DNA from: Hyphomicrobiales bacterium
Lineage (GTDB): Bacteria > Pseudomonadota > Alphaproteobacteria > Rhizobiales > Beijerinckiaceae
Assembly: GCA_027489535.1 (NCBI GenBank)
Contig: JAIXZO010000015.1
Span: forward strand, 124,001 to 188,000
DNA: 64,000 nucleotides
Direction of reading: 5' to 3'
Part shown: positions 37,652 through 46,699 of the stretch, one piece after another
Numbering within the stretch: the stretch's first letter is position 1
Layout of the letters: the number at the start of each line of letters is the position of its first letter
Made by a program: the position numbers and the translations under genes
Notes under the pieces: generated by a model
What the model was told of the DNA's origin: nothing
The model's database searches: none
Seen by the model: only the letters and a program-made list of their open reading frames with translations

Positions 37652-38587
37652 ATGATCAATCTGACCTTCAAGCAGCTGCGATATTTCGAGGCATTGGCCC
37701 GAAACGGGCATTTCGGCCGCGCGGCGGACGCCTGCGCGATTTCTCAGCCGGCCTTGTCGATGCAGATCAAGGAGCTGGAGGAATCCGTCGGCACCGCGCT
37801 GTTCGAACGCGGGCCGCGGCATGTGCGGCTGACCGATTTCGGCGAGGCCTTCGCGCTGCGGGTCCGCGACATCCTGCGTTCGGTCGACGAATTGGGGGAC
37901 TTGGCACGCGCCTCGCGCGACAGGCTGGTCGGGCGGCTGCGGATCGGAGTGATCCCGACCGTCGCGCCCTATCTGCTGCCGACCGTCATCGCCGATCTCA
38001 CGCGCGCGAATCCCGATCTCGACATTCATGTGCGCGAGACGCTGACGCCGCGCCTGATCCGCGACGTCGCCGAGGGACGGCTCGACACGGCCGTCGTGGC
38101 GCTGCCGATTTCCGAGCCGTCGCTGACCGAGACGGCGTTGTTCAGCGAAGACTTCGTGCTGATCCGGCCGGGCGAGGACGAGCACCGCCCCGTCCCGGAC
38201 GCGGACATGCTGCGCGAGATGCGGCTTTTGCTGCTCGAGGAAGGCCATTGCTTCCGCGATCAGGCCCTGTCCTTCTGCAAGATGCACGCGGCCATGCCCC
38301 GCGAAGTGCTGGACGGCAGTTCGCTGACCACGTTGGTGCAGATGGTGGGCGCGGGCATGGGCGTGACGTTGATCCCGGAAATGGCGGTGGCGGTGGAAAC
38401 GCGTTCCGCCCCCGTTTCGGTGGCCCGCTTCAAGAGCCCGCGCCCCTCGCGCACCATCGGCATGATCTGGCGCAGAACGAGCCCCCTCGCCGACCGGCTG
38501 ATGGAGATTTCGGAGGTCGTCCGACAATCCTGCGAGGCGTTGAAATCGCGCGACGAAGAAGCGGCAAGGCTCGTCCGGACCGCGTGA
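37652..38587 (+). CDS. oxyR: Hydrogen-peroxide-sensing LysR-type regulator
   Basis: 311 aa. N-terminal HTH: LRYFEALARNGHFGRAADACAISQPALSMQIKELEESVG. The redox pair is Cys200 and Cys209, spaced C-x8-C in EEGHCFRDQALSFC exactly as E. coli Cys199/Cys208. That, with the divergent katG, makes OxyR secure. Oxidation forms the disulfide and activates katG. The Shine-Dalgarno sequence is weak (AAGAA). A stem-loop follows its stop. Confidence 0.96.
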   Translation: MINLTFKQLRYFEALARNGHFGRAADACAISQPALSMQIKELEESVGTALFERGPRHVRLTDFGEAFALRVRDILRSVDELGDLARASRDRLVGRLRIGVIPTVAPYLLPTVIADLTRANPDLDIHVRETLTPRLIRDVAEGRLDTAVVALPISEPSLTETALFSEDFVLIRPGEDEHRPVPDADMLREMRLLLLEEGHCFRDQALSFCKMHAAMPREVLDGSSLTTLVQMVGAGMGVTLIPEMAVAVETRSAPVSVARFKSPRPSRTIGMIWRRTSPLADRLMEISEVVRQSCEALKSRDEEAARLVRTA

Positions 38588-38588
38588 A

Positions 38589-38619
38589 GAGCGGCCCGGA
38601 CGAATGGCGTCGGCCGCTC
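38589..38619. terminator. Stem-loop between oxyR and BKACE genes
   Basis: Arms GAGCGGCC (38589-38596) and GGCCGCTC (38612-38619), 8 bp perfect with a 15-nt loop, located between convergent stops. The right arm touches the stop of the BKACE gene. No T-run. Confidence 0.5.
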
Positions 38620-39466
38620 AGGCGGCCGCAGTCTTGAGCGGAAGGCCGAGGATGGCGCGGGCCGTGCGCCAATCGGCGACGGGCCGCTCATGCTCCTCAC
38701 AGATATCGACGACCCGCTTCACCAAGGCGGCGTTCGAGGGCGCCAAGCTGTCCCGATCCCACCGGACATTGTCTTCGAGACCGGTCCGCGCATGGCCGCC
38801 CGCCGCCACCGACCAGCGGTTGACGACGACCTGGTTCGCACCGATGCCGGCGGCGCACCAAGGAACGTCGTCGCCGAACAGCCGCTTCACGGTGTGGATG
38901 TAGAAATCGAACACTTCGCGGTCGACCGGCATCGCGTTCTTGACGCCCATCACGAACTGCACGTAGGGCCGATCCGGCAGCGCGCCACGCTTCCACATCG
39001 CGTGGGCTTGGAAGATCTGCGACAAATCGAAGGCTTCGATTTCGGGCTTTACCCCGTAGGTCCGCATTTCGGCGGCCAGCCACTCGACGAGATCCGGCGG
39101 GTTCTCATAGACGCGCGTCGGGAAATTGTTGGAGCCGACGGTCAGGCTCGCCATGTCGGGGGCGAGCGGCAGCATGCCGCCGCGTGCGTTCCCCGCGCCG
39201 GAACGGCCGCCGGTGGACAGCTGGATGATCATGCCGGGGCAATGCTTCTCGATGCCCGCCTTGAGCGCCGCGAACCGCTCCGGATCGGAAGTCGGCTTGC
39301 CCTCGTCGTCGCGCACGTGGCAATGCGCGATGGACGCGCCGGTCTCGAAGGCCTCATGCGTGCTTTCGACCTGTTCCGCGATCGTGACCGGAACCGCCGG
39401 ATTGTCGTTCTTGGTCGGAACGGAACCGGTGATCGCCACGCAGATGATGCAAGCTTCTTTTGCCAT
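38618..39466 (-). CDS. Beta-keto acid cleavage enzyme (BKACE, DUF849)
   Basis: 282 aa. Zn-dependent Claisen-type cleavage of a beta-keto acid with acetyl-CoA, giving acetoacetate and a new acyl-CoA; Kce, cleaving 3-keto-5-aminohexanoate, is the prototype. The metal-binding AHCHVRDDEGKPTSD is at about residues 48-62, and IIQLSTGGRSG, TVGSNNFPT and AAGIGANQVVVNRWS are conserved. The substrate of most BKACEs is unknown. A LysR gene sits upstream in the same direction, 147 bp away. Confidence 0.93.
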   Translation of the reverse strand: MAKEACIICVAITGSVPTKNDNPAVPVTIAEQVESTHEAFETGASIAHCHVRDDEGKPTSDPERFAALKAGIEKHCPGMIIQLSTGGRSGAGNARGGMLPLAPDMASLTVGSNNFPTRVYENPPDLVEWLAAEMRTYGVKPEIEAFDLSQIFQAHAMWKRGALPDRPYVQFVMGVKNAMPVDREVFDFYIHTVKRLFGDDVPWCAAGIGANQVVVNRWSVAAGGHARTGLEDNVRWDRDSLAPSNAALVKRVVDICEEHERPVADWRTARAILGLPLKTAAA

Positions 39467-39613
39467 ACCCTGAACAGGTCCTTTTCACGTTTCTGAAGAC
39501 GTTATGACTCCCGTTCGCGGCGTGCTCAAGACTCGTCCGCTCAGGGCATGGTGCACGGCGACGGAAAACGCGGCTTCACGCGAAACCGTCGTCCCGCGCC
39601 GGAGCGTGATCTC

Positions 39614-40558
39614 TCATTTTGCGAATTCCGATCCCGGCGTCGCGAGCCAGCGACCGCCGGCAAGGCGCTCGGCCACGATTTCACGAATTACGGCGGTGAC
39701 GGCCATGACGGCAGTCGCGCCCGATCTGTTGCGGTTCACGCCCATCGACCAGCGCACCTTCAGCCCGGCGATCGGCGCTCCTGCGATGCGGCCGGCTTCG
39801 ATTTCGGCCTTCACGGCACAATGGGGAAGCACGGTGAAGCCTTTCCCGCGCCGTACCAATTCCAGCGCCAGCGGCTGGCCTTGAACTTCGAGCGCGGGAC
39901 GCAGCGAGAGGCCGCGGGCGCGCAGCCGCGCTTCAAGCGTCGTGCGCACCTTGTTGTGCGGGGAGAGCATGATCATGGGGATGTCGGCGAGCTGCTCGGG
40001 CGCGACCGGCTCCTGCATCGACAGCCCCGAATCCGGCGGGCCGGCCAGACACAGCGGCTCTTCGACGAGATTTTCCACGACGACCTCCCGCATCTTCGCG
40101 GGCGAGATCAGGATGGCTGCATCCAAACCGCCTTCGCGCAGGTCGCCCTCGATCACATGGCCGAGCGCCTCCACCACCGACAACTCGATCTTGGGAAACC
40201 GCTCAAGGATCGTGACCACGAGGTCGGACGAGATCACGTAGAGCATCGAGGTCGGCAGCCCCAGCCGGACGGGACCGGACGGCTGCCCCGCCGAGTTGGA
40301 AACGGAGCGTCTGGCGTCCTCCAAGGATGCGAGCAGCTCGGCGGCATGCTCCCGCAGCAGGATCCCGGCCGTCGTGAGGGTGACGCCCCTCCCGTGCCGG
40401 AGGAACAAGGTTGCCCCGAATTCCTCCTCCAGCAGCCGAAGCTGCCGGCTCAAGGCCGGCTGCGCCACGTTCAACGCCGCCGCCGCACGACTGACGTTGC
40501 CGACGTCCGCCACCGTCAGAAAGTTCAGCAGGAAGCGCGTGTCCATGCGGAGAGTCAT
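39614..40558 (-). CDS. LysR-type transcriptional regulator
   Basis: 314 aa. HTH: FLTVADVGNVSRAAAALNVAQPALSRQLRLLEEEFGATLF, followed by a periplasmic-binding-like effector domain. ATG 40546 (MDTRF...) is an equally plausible start. It lies between BKACE (same strand, downstream) and the alpha/beta hydrolase with hyuAB (divergent), and a strong palindrome in the shared intergenic region suggests it controls the divergent operon and itself. The effector is unknown. Confidence 0.9.
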   Translation of the reverse strand: MTLRMDTRFLLNFLTVADVGNVSRAAAALNVAQPALSRQLRLLEEEFGATLFLRHGRGVTLTTAGILLREHAAELLASLEDARRSVSNSAGQPSGPVRLGLPTSMLYVISSDLVVTILERFPKIELSVVEALGHVIEGDLREGGLDAAILISPAKMREVVVENLVEEPLCLAGPPDSGLSMQEPVAPEQLADIPMIMLSPHNKVRTTLEARLRARGLSLRPALEVQGQPLALELVRRGKGFTVLPHCAVKAEIEAGRIAGAPIAGLKVRWSMGVNRNRSGATAVMAVTAVIREIVAERLAGGRWLATPGSEFAK

Positions 40559-40567
40559 CCAATTCGT

Positions 40568-40582
40568 GGATCGGACCGATCC
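40568..40582. promoter_or_regulatory. Palindromic operator in the LysR/hydrolase intergenic region
   Basis: Perfect GGATCGG-A-CCGATCC dyad, flanked by ATTCG/CGAAT with one extra base on one side. It lies 10 bp upstream of the LysR ATG and about 60 bp upstream of the hydrolase ATG, where a LysR regulatory site is expected. Confidence 0.55.
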
Positions 40583-40644
40583 GAATATTCTATTTTTTTA
40601 TCGCCTCGCAAATCCTAGCGTTGCCTTGGGGATCGAGGTGCAAC

Positions 40645-41346
40645 ATGTCCGAACGTACGGCTTTGGTTCTGATACCGGGTCTGGTCTGCGATGCCGCGGT
40701 CTGGGCCTATCCGCGCGCGGCGCTGGCGGATGTTGCGGAATGCGTCGTGCCGGACGTCGCGGCATCGCAGACGATGCGCGGCATGGCCGAGGAAGTGCTG
40801 GCCGCCGCGCCGCCCCGCTTCGCCTTGGCGGGGTTTTCGATGGGCGGCTACATCGCTCTCGAAGTTCTCCGCATCGCGCCCGAACGCGTCACGCGACTGG
40901 CGATGATCGACAGCGGCTGTCGCGACGACACGCCCCAGCAGACCGCCGTGCGGACTGCGTCGATCGAAGATTGCGAAAACGGCCGTTACGGCGCGGTGAT
41001 CGAGGCCATGCTTCCGCTGCTGCTGCATCCGACGCGGCTGACCGAACCCTTGGCCGATCTCGTCAGGGCGATGTCGGCGCGGGTGGGTGCGGACTGCTTC
41101 GTGCGACGTCAGAAGGCCCTGATGAGCCGCGGCGACCGGCGCGATACGCTGTCGCAAGCCAAAATTCCCGTCCGGGTGATCTGCGGGCGCGACGACCGCC
41201 TGACCCCGATGTCCCGCAGCCTCGACATCGTGGAAAGCGCCCCGGGGGCGCGGCTTTCGATCATCGAGGACTGCGGCCACATGCCGACCTTGGAACGGCC
41301 GCAAGCCGCTGCGGCGCTCCTTCGCGACTGGCTGATCTACGATTGA
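40645..41346 (+). CDS. Alpha/beta hydrolase
   Basis: 233 aa. The nucleophile elbow is GFSMGGYIAL, the acid is in VICGRDDRLTPM and the catalytic histidine in EDCGHMPTLERP. The short fold suggests an esterase or lactonase. ATG 40645 with GAGG upstream is preferred over a TTG at 40621. It is first gene of an apparent operon with hyuA, which begins 16 bp later. It may hydrolyse a cyclic or ester intermediate. Confidence 0.88.
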   Translation: MSERTALVLIPGLVCDAAVWAYPRAALADVAECVVPDVAASQTMRGMAEEVLAAAPPRFALAGFSMGGYIALEVLRIAPERVTRLAMIDSGCRDDTPQQTAVRTASIEDCENGRYGAVIEAMLPLLLHPTRLTEPLADLVRAMSARVGADCFVRRQKALMSRGDRRDTLSQAKIPVRVICGRDDRLTPMSRSLDIVESAPGARLSIIEDCGHMPTLERPQAAAALLRDWLIYD

Positions 41347-41362
41347 AGAGGACGGGTGCGAG

Positions 41363-43396
41363 ATGAGGAAGCTTCTGGCGGTCGACATCGGCGGCACGTT
41401 CGTGGACGCGGTCACGTTCGATCCGGACACGGGACAGGTGCGCTTCGAGAAGGACTTCACGACGCCGGCGGACCCGGCGACGGGCGTCTACGGGGCGATG
41501 GGGCGGCTCGATCTGGACGTCTCGCAGTTGAGCGCCTTCATCCACGGCACGACCTTGGGCCTGAATACGGTGCTTCAACGCAGCGGCGCCAAGACCGGCA
41601 TCATCACGAACGAGGGTTTCGAGGACGTCTTCGAAATCGCACGGTTCATGAGGGAGCGTCCGCTCATGTACTCCCTCGTCTACGACACGCCGCCCCTCCT
41701 CGTGCCGCGCCGCCTGCGGCTCGGCGTTGCGGGCCGCATGGACGCGCGCGGCGAGGAATTGGCGCCGCTGGACGAGAACGGCGTGAAGGAATGCGTGCGC
41801 CGCCTCGTGGAGGAACACGGCGTCGCCTCCATCGCGATCTGCTTCCTGCACGCCTACCGCAATCCCGCGCATGAGGAGCGGGCCGCCGCCATCATCCGGA
41901 CCGCATACCCGAACGTCTCCGTCTCGGTGTCCAGCGAGATCGTGCGCGAATATCGCGAATACGAGCGCACGGCCACGACGGCGGTGAACGCCTATATCCG
42001 GCCGATCTTCGGCCGCTACATCGCGGGCCTTGCGGACGGAATGAAGCGCTCGGGCTTCAAGGGCTCGTTCTACGTCACGCGCTCCGGCGGCGGCTCCCTC
42101 TTGGCCGAAGACGCCGTGTCCATCCCCGTCGAGACCATCTTCTCGGGGCCTGCCGGCGGCATCATCGGTGCGGCCCGCCTTTCGGAACTGCTGAATCGCC
42201 CGAACCTGATCGCGGCGGACGTAGGAGGCACGAGCACCGACGCCTGCGTCATCCTCGACGGCACGCCGTCCGTCTCCTACGAAGCGCGGCTCGAACGCCT
42301 GCCGCTCATGATCGCGACATACGACATCGTGTCGATCGGAGCGGGCGGCGGCTCCATCGCGCGGGCGGAGAACGGCAATCTCAAGGTCGGCCCGAAATCG
42401 GCAGGATCGACGCCGGGTCCGATCTGCTACGGACGCGGCGGCACCGAACCGACGCTCAGCGATGCCGCGCTGGCGCTCGGGTATCTCTCGTCCGACAATT
42501 TTCTGGGCGGAGAGATGAAGCTCCTGAGGGCCGAGGCCCTTGCCGGAATCGAGGCCAAGCTCGCGGTGCCGCTCGGCATCGACGTCGCGTCGGCGGCGCG
42601 GGGCGTCTACGAAATCCTGGTGGCCAAGACCATCGCGGCGATCCGCGTCATCACGGTGGAGCGCGGGCTCGACCCGCGCGACTTCTCGCTGCTGGTCTAT
42701 GGCGGCGCCGGCGCGATGTTCATGACGGCGGTCGGGCGCGAACTCGGCGTCGGCGAGATCATCATCCCGCAGGGACCGTCGGTGTTTTCGGCTTGGGGCA
42801 TGCTGATGTCCGACGTCGTGCAGACCTATGCACAGACGATGATCGGACTGATCGAGGACGTCGGTCTCGATGCGGTGCATCGCGAGGCGGAGAGCTTGGC
42901 CGAACAGGCCCGGCGCGATCTGAAGCGCGGCGGGTTTCCGCCGGAGAGGCAGACGATCTCCCGGTCGGTCCAGTTGCGCTATTTCGGGCAGGAGCACGTG
43001 CTCGAAGTGCCGTTCGACATGCAGGACGGGCTCGACGATCTGCGCGGCCGTTTCGACGACGTGCATCGCGCACGCTACGGGCACGCGATGAAGGATCCCG
43101 TCCAGCTGGTGAACGTCCGCGTGCACGGCATCGGGCGCAACGACAAGCCCGAACTGCCGACCGTCGGGCCCGGCACCGGAACGCCCCCTTCGGCCGGGAC
43201 CCGCCGGGCGCACTGCTTCGCGGTGCAGTCCGAAACCAACTTCGCGGTCTTCATGCGCGACGCGCTCGGCGAGGGCGACCGCATCGCCGGTCCCGCCATC
43301 ATCGAGGAGAAGACGACGACGATCGTGCTGCATTCCGACCAGAAGGCGGTCGTGGATCGATACGGCATGATCTACATCAGCAAGAAGGAGGCTTGA
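41363..43396 (+). CDS. hyuA: Hydantoinase/oxoprolinase subunit A (HyuA)
   Basis: 677 aa ATP-dependent subunit of the N-methylhydantoinase, 5-oxoprolinase and acetone-carboxylase superfamily. The N-terminal actin-like ATPase fold starts with LLAVDIGGTFVDAVTFD, then HGTTLGLNTVLQR, EYREYERTATTAVNAYI and the second phosphate motif LIAADVGGTSTDACVI. It couples ATP hydrolysis to opening or carboxylating a substrate with HyuB. It is separated from hyuB by 1 bp. No carboxylase gamma subunit is seen, which argues against a complete acetone carboxylase. Confidence 0.94.
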   Translation: MRKLLAVDIGGTFVDAVTFDPDTGQVRFEKDFTTPADPATGVYGAMGRLDLDVSQLSAFIHGTTLGLNTVLQRSGAKTGIITNEGFEDVFEIARFMRERPLMYSLVYDTPPLLVPRRLRLGVAGRMDARGEELAPLDENGVKECVRRLVEEHGVASIAICFLHAYRNPAHEERAAAIIRTAYPNVSVSVSSEIVREYREYERTATTAVNAYIRPIFGRYIAGLADGMKRSGFKGSFYVTRSGGGSLLAEDAVSIPVETIFSGPAGGIIGAARLSELLNRPNLIAADVGGTSTDACVILDGTPSVSYEARLERLPLMIATYDIVSIGAGGGSIARAENGNLKVGPKSAGSTPGPICYGRGGTEPTLSDAALALGYLSSDNFLGGEMKLLRAEALAGIEAKLAVPLGIDVASAARGVYEILVAKTIAAIRVITVERGLDPRDFSLLVYGGAGAMFMTAVGRELGVGEIIIPQGPSVFSAWGMLMSDVVQTYAQTMIGLIEDVGLDAVHREAESLAEQARRDLKRGGFPPERQTISRSVQLRYFGQEHVLEVPFDMQDGLDDLRGRFDDVHRARYGHAMKDPVQLVNVRVHGIGRNDKPELPTVGPGTGTPPSAGTRRAHCFAVQSETNFAVFMRDALGEGDRIAGPAIIEEKTTTIVLHSDQKAVVDRYGMIYISKKEA

Positions 43397-43397
43397 G

Positions 43398-45221
43398 ATG
43401 TCCGCGATCGACGCACGGAAAGGCTCTCCCGATCCCGCCACCGTCGAGGTCATCCGCCACTATTTCGTTTCGGCGGCGGCGGAGATGGAACGAACGCTGG
43501 TTCGATCCGCCTACACGACCATCATTTACGAAATCAACGACTTCGGCCTGTCCATCTTCGACGCCGACTACAACCTGCTGGCGGACTCGACGGGACTGCC
43601 GCTCTTTTTGGGCGCAAACGCATTCGCGCTGCCGAAGACCTTCGAGAAATTTCCCGTCGGAGAGCTCGAGCCGGGCGACGTGGTGATGATGAACGTTCCT
43701 TATTGGAGCGGAGCGCACACCAATGACGGCTTCTTGTTCTCGGGGGCCTTCCTCGACGGCGAGATCGTCGGGTACGTGGCCGCCCGCGGTCATTGGACCG
43801 ACATGGGCGGCAAGGATCCCGGCTACATTTTGGACTCGACCACGATCCATCAGGAAGGCGTCCTCGTCCCCGGATTGAAGATCTTCAAGCGGGGCGAACC
43901 GAACGAGGATCTGCTGCGGCTGCTGCGCGCCAATTCGCGCGCGCCGGAGACGATCATGGGCGACCTGAACGCTCAGGTCGCGGCGCTTCGTGCGGGCGCG
44001 GCCCGCGTCTCCGAACTGTTCGCGAAATACGGGGTGGAGACGACGAAGGCCGCGATCGGGAAGATCTTGGCCGACGGCGAAAGACAGGCCCGCACGGCGC
44101 TCGCCGACCTTCCCCAAGGCTCATGGGAAGCGGAAAACTGGATGGACAATGACGGGGTCAGCGACGATCTGGTCCGCATCCACGCGAAGATCACGATCGA
44201 CGACGACGGAATGACCGTCGATTTCTCCGGCTCCAGCCCGGAAGTGCGCGGCCCCATCAATCTCTCTTACGGAATGGCGCTTTCGGCCTCCCGCATCGTC
44301 TTCAAGACCCTCACGACGCCGATGGAGCCGACGAACGCCGGGCAATTCGTTCCGCTCACGGTCATCGCGCCCGAGGGCAACCTGTTCAACGCCGTCTATC
44401 CCGCCCCGGTCTTCACCATCTGGGCGGGCGTGGTCGCCATCGACACTCTCTACAAGGTGCTCGCGGAAGCGATGCCGGACATCGTGCCCGCCAGTTCGGG
44501 CGGCGATCTCGGAGACCCCGGATTTTACGGCAAGGAGCCCTACACGAAACGGCAGGTCTGGCACCAGACGAATGCCGGCGTGGGTTGGGGCGCCCGCAAG
44601 GGCGAAGACGGGCTGAACACGACGCATCACATCTCGATGTCCACCGTGCGCAACGTGCCCGTGGAGGTGATCGAGACGCGGCTTCCCGTGATGTGCGACC
44701 GCGTCGGCATGCGGCGGGATTCCGGCGGGGCGGGTCAATGGCGGGGCGGCCTCGGAACGTTCCGCGACTACCGCTTCACGGGCAAGTTCGGCGCGCTGAA
44801 CATCGTCAAGAAGACGCGCACGCCCGGATGGGGCATCGCCGGCGGACATGCGGGGCCGATGAACGTCAGCATCCTGATGGCCGACACCACCCGAGCCGAC
44901 TGGCAGGAGCATTGGAAGAACGATATCACCGTCTACGCGAACAATGATGCGATCTGGGGCAACACGGACCCGTCGAAGGTCTATTGCGGCATGTTTCGCG
45001 GGGAATTCGGGCCGGGGGACGTGATCCGCTATCTGGCGGACGGAGGCGGCGGCTGGGGCGACCCGTTGGACAGGCCGCATGACCGCGTTCTCTCGGACGT
45101 GACTGAGGGCTATGTGAGCCGCGAGGCGGCGGAGCGCGACTACGGCGTCGTCTTCATCGACGACTCCACCGTCGACGAGCCCGCAACGCTCGCGCGCCGC
45201 GCCGCGCTGCGGAGCAAGTGA
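43398..45221 (+). CDS. hyuB: Hydantoinase/oxoprolinase subunit B (HyuB)
   Basis: 607 aa catalytic partner of HyuA. Typical blocks: ATVEVIRHYFVSAAAEMERTLVRSAYT, DVVMMNVPYWSGAHTNDGFLFSG, MTVDFSGSSPEVRGPINLSYG and RRDSGGAGQWRGGLGTFRDYR. It is full length for the family and forms a dimer-of-heterodimers with HyuA. The neighbouring Liv transporter and amidohydrolase suggest an amino-acid-like or cyclic-amide substrate (inference). Confidence 0.94.
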   Translation: MSAIDARKGSPDPATVEVIRHYFVSAAAEMERTLVRSAYTTIIYEINDFGLSIFDADYNLLADSTGLPLFLGANAFALPKTFEKFPVGELEPGDVVMMNVPYWSGAHTNDGFLFSGAFLDGEIVGYVAARGHWTDMGGKDPGYILDSTTIHQEGVLVPGLKIFKRGEPNEDLLRLLRANSRAPETIMGDLNAQVAALRAGAARVSELFAKYGVETTKAAIGKILADGERQARTALADLPQGSWEAENWMDNDGVSDDLVRIHAKITIDDDGMTVDFSGSSPEVRGPINLSYGMALSASRIVFKTLTTPMEPTNAGQFVPLTVIAPEGNLFNAVYPAPVFTIWAGVVAIDTLYKVLAEAMPDIVPASSGGDLGDPGFYGKEPYTKRQVWHQTNAGVGWGARKGEDGLNTTHHISMSTVRNVPVEVIETRLPVMCDRVGMRRDSGGAGQWRGGLGTFRDYRFTGKFGALNIVKKTRTPGWGIAGGHAGPMNVSILMADTTRADWQEHWKNDITVYANNDAIWGNTDPSKVYCGMFRGEFGPGDVIRYLADGGGGWGDPLDRPHDRVLSDVTEGYVSREAAERDYGVVFIDDSTVDEPATLARRAALRSK

Positions 45222-45245
45222 GGGACGAGACCCTCGCCCCGCCGT

Positions 45246-45941
45246 TCAGTGGCCGAGATACAGCCGGGCGGCCCCGTCATCGGCGAGAAGGGTCGCGGCC
45301 GCGCCCTGCATGGCGATGACGCCGCCGTCCATGATCGCGCCGCGATGCGAGATCGCGAGCGCCTGACGCGCGCGTTGCTCGATGAGCAGAACGGCCGTGC
45401 CGTCCGCGACGAGAGCCGCGATCCGCTCGAAGCTGCCCGACACCATCGCAGGCGAAAGCGCCGCCGTCGGCTCGTCGAGAACGACCAGCCGGGGGCGCGT
45501 CATCAGCGCCCGGGCAAAGGCGAGTTGCTGTCGCTCCCCGCCCGAAAGGCTGCCGGCGCGGGACCTCTTGCGCTCCGCCAGAGTGGGAAAGGCGGCGAAC
45601 ATGTCCGCGATGCGGGCCTTGCGGTCGCGCACGCCCTCGACCACTTCGAGGTTCTCGACGATGGACAAGGACGGGAACACGTTTGCGACCTGCGGGACGT
45701 AGCCGATCCCCGCGCGGGCGCGTTGCTCTGCGGGCAGCGTCGTGATGTCCCGCCCGGCCAGCAGAACGCGGCCCGTCACGCGGGGAAGCAGGCCCACGAC
45801 GGCCTTGGCCAAGGTCGATTTTCCCGCCCCGTTGGTGCCCGCCACCGTGACGATCTCGCCCTCGCCGACCGCGATGTCGAAGCCGTTCAGAATGTCGACC
45901 TCGCCATAGCCGCCGCGCAGATTTTCGACGCTCAGGATCAT
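45246..45941 (-). CDS. livF: ABC transporter ATP-binding protein, LivF type (system 1)
   Basis: 231 aa. Walker A GTNGAGKST, signature LSGGERQQLAFARALM and Walker B LVVLDEP. It is one of the two ATPases of a branched-chain-amino-acid-like importer; substrates of such systems range from Leu/Ile/Val to aromatic and short-chain acids. Its start overlaps the livG stop by 4 nt. It is last gene of the operon, convergent with hyuB. Confidence 0.93.
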   Translation of the reverse strand: MILSVENLRGGYGEVDILNGFDIAVGEGEIVTVAGTNGAGKSTLAKAVVGLLPRVTGRVLLAGRDITTLPAEQRARAGIGYVPQVANVFPSLSIVENLEVVEGVRDRKARIADMFAAFPTLAERKRSRAGSLSGGERQQLAFARALMTRPRLVVLDEPTAALSPAMVSGSFERIAALVADGTAVLLIEQRARQALAISHRGAIMDGGVIAMQGAAATLLADDGAARLYLGH

Positions 45942-46699
45942 GCCGCGGCCCCTCCGAGATAAGCATCGCGCACTTGGGGGTCCGACAGCACGACGGAGGG
46001 CGCGCCGGAGGCGATGAGACGGCCGCGGTCCATGACGTGAAGCACGGAGGCAAGCTTGGTGAGCGCCGCCAGATCATGCTCGATGATGAGAAACCCGATG
46101 CCGCGCGCGTTCAATTCGCGGACGCGGTCCGAGATGGTCTCGATCAGGACGGGGTTGACCCCCGCAAAGGGTTCGTCGAGCAGGATCAGGCGCGCGCCGG
46201 TCATCAGCGCGCGGCCGAGTTCCACAAGCTTCTTCTGGCCGCCGGACAAACCGCCGGCGGGGGAGTCGGCCACGCGGTCGAGCTTCAGGAACGCGATCAT
46301 CGCGTCCGCCTCCGCCCGAATGCGCTCCTCTTCCTGCCGGATGCGACCGGGCCGCAGGAACACGTCGAGCAGCCCCTCGCCGCTCTGGTTCGGCGCCGCC
46401 GTCAGCAGGTTTTCGCGCACCGTAAGATGGGTGAATTCGCGCGGCACCTGAAACGTCCGCACCATGCCCGCCCGCGCCCGCGCCATGGGCGAGGCGCGGC
46501 TGAGATCCTTGTCGGCGAAGGACACCGATCCGGCATCGCCGTCGAGAAATCCCGTGACGAGGGAGAACAAGGTGGATTTGCCGGCCCCGTTCGGGCCGAT
46601 GATGCCCGTGACGGCGGTCGACGAGACCTCGAACGACACGTCGTCGACGACGCGCAATCCGCCATAGGCTTTGGTCATGCCGCGAATTCGGAGGGTCAT
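45938..46699 (-). CDS. livG: ABC transporter ATP-binding protein, LivG type (system 1)
   Basis: 253 aa. Walker A IIGPNGAGKSTLFSLVTG, the LivG-type long insert, signature LSGGQKKLVELGRALM and Walker B LILLDEPFAGVNP. It pairs with LivF beneath the LivHM permease pair. Overlaps on both sides are 4 nt, so all liv genes here are one transcript. Confidence 0.93.
   Translation of the reverse strand: MTLRIRGMTKAYGGLRVVDDVSFEVSSTAVTGIIGPNGAGKSTLFSLVTGFLDGDAGSVSFADKDLSRASPMARARAGMVRTFQVPREFTHLTVRENLLTAAPNQSGEGLLDVFLRPGRIRQEEERIRAEADAMIAFLKLDRVADSPAGGLSGGQKKLVELGRALMTGARLILLDEPFAGVNPVLIETISDRVRELNARGIGFLIIEHDLAALTKLASVLHVMDRGRLIASGAPSVVLSDPQVRDAYLGGAAA

Noticed and set aside
41261-43453. 730-codon minus-strand frame opposite hyuA
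   Set aside because: Antisense shadow of a conserved HyuA gene with composition bias only.
41363-45221. Acetone carboxylase assignment for hyuAB
   Set aside because: No gamma subunit gene follows, and the lengths fit hydantoinase/oxoprolinase-type proteins. The generic HyuA/HyuB call is safer.
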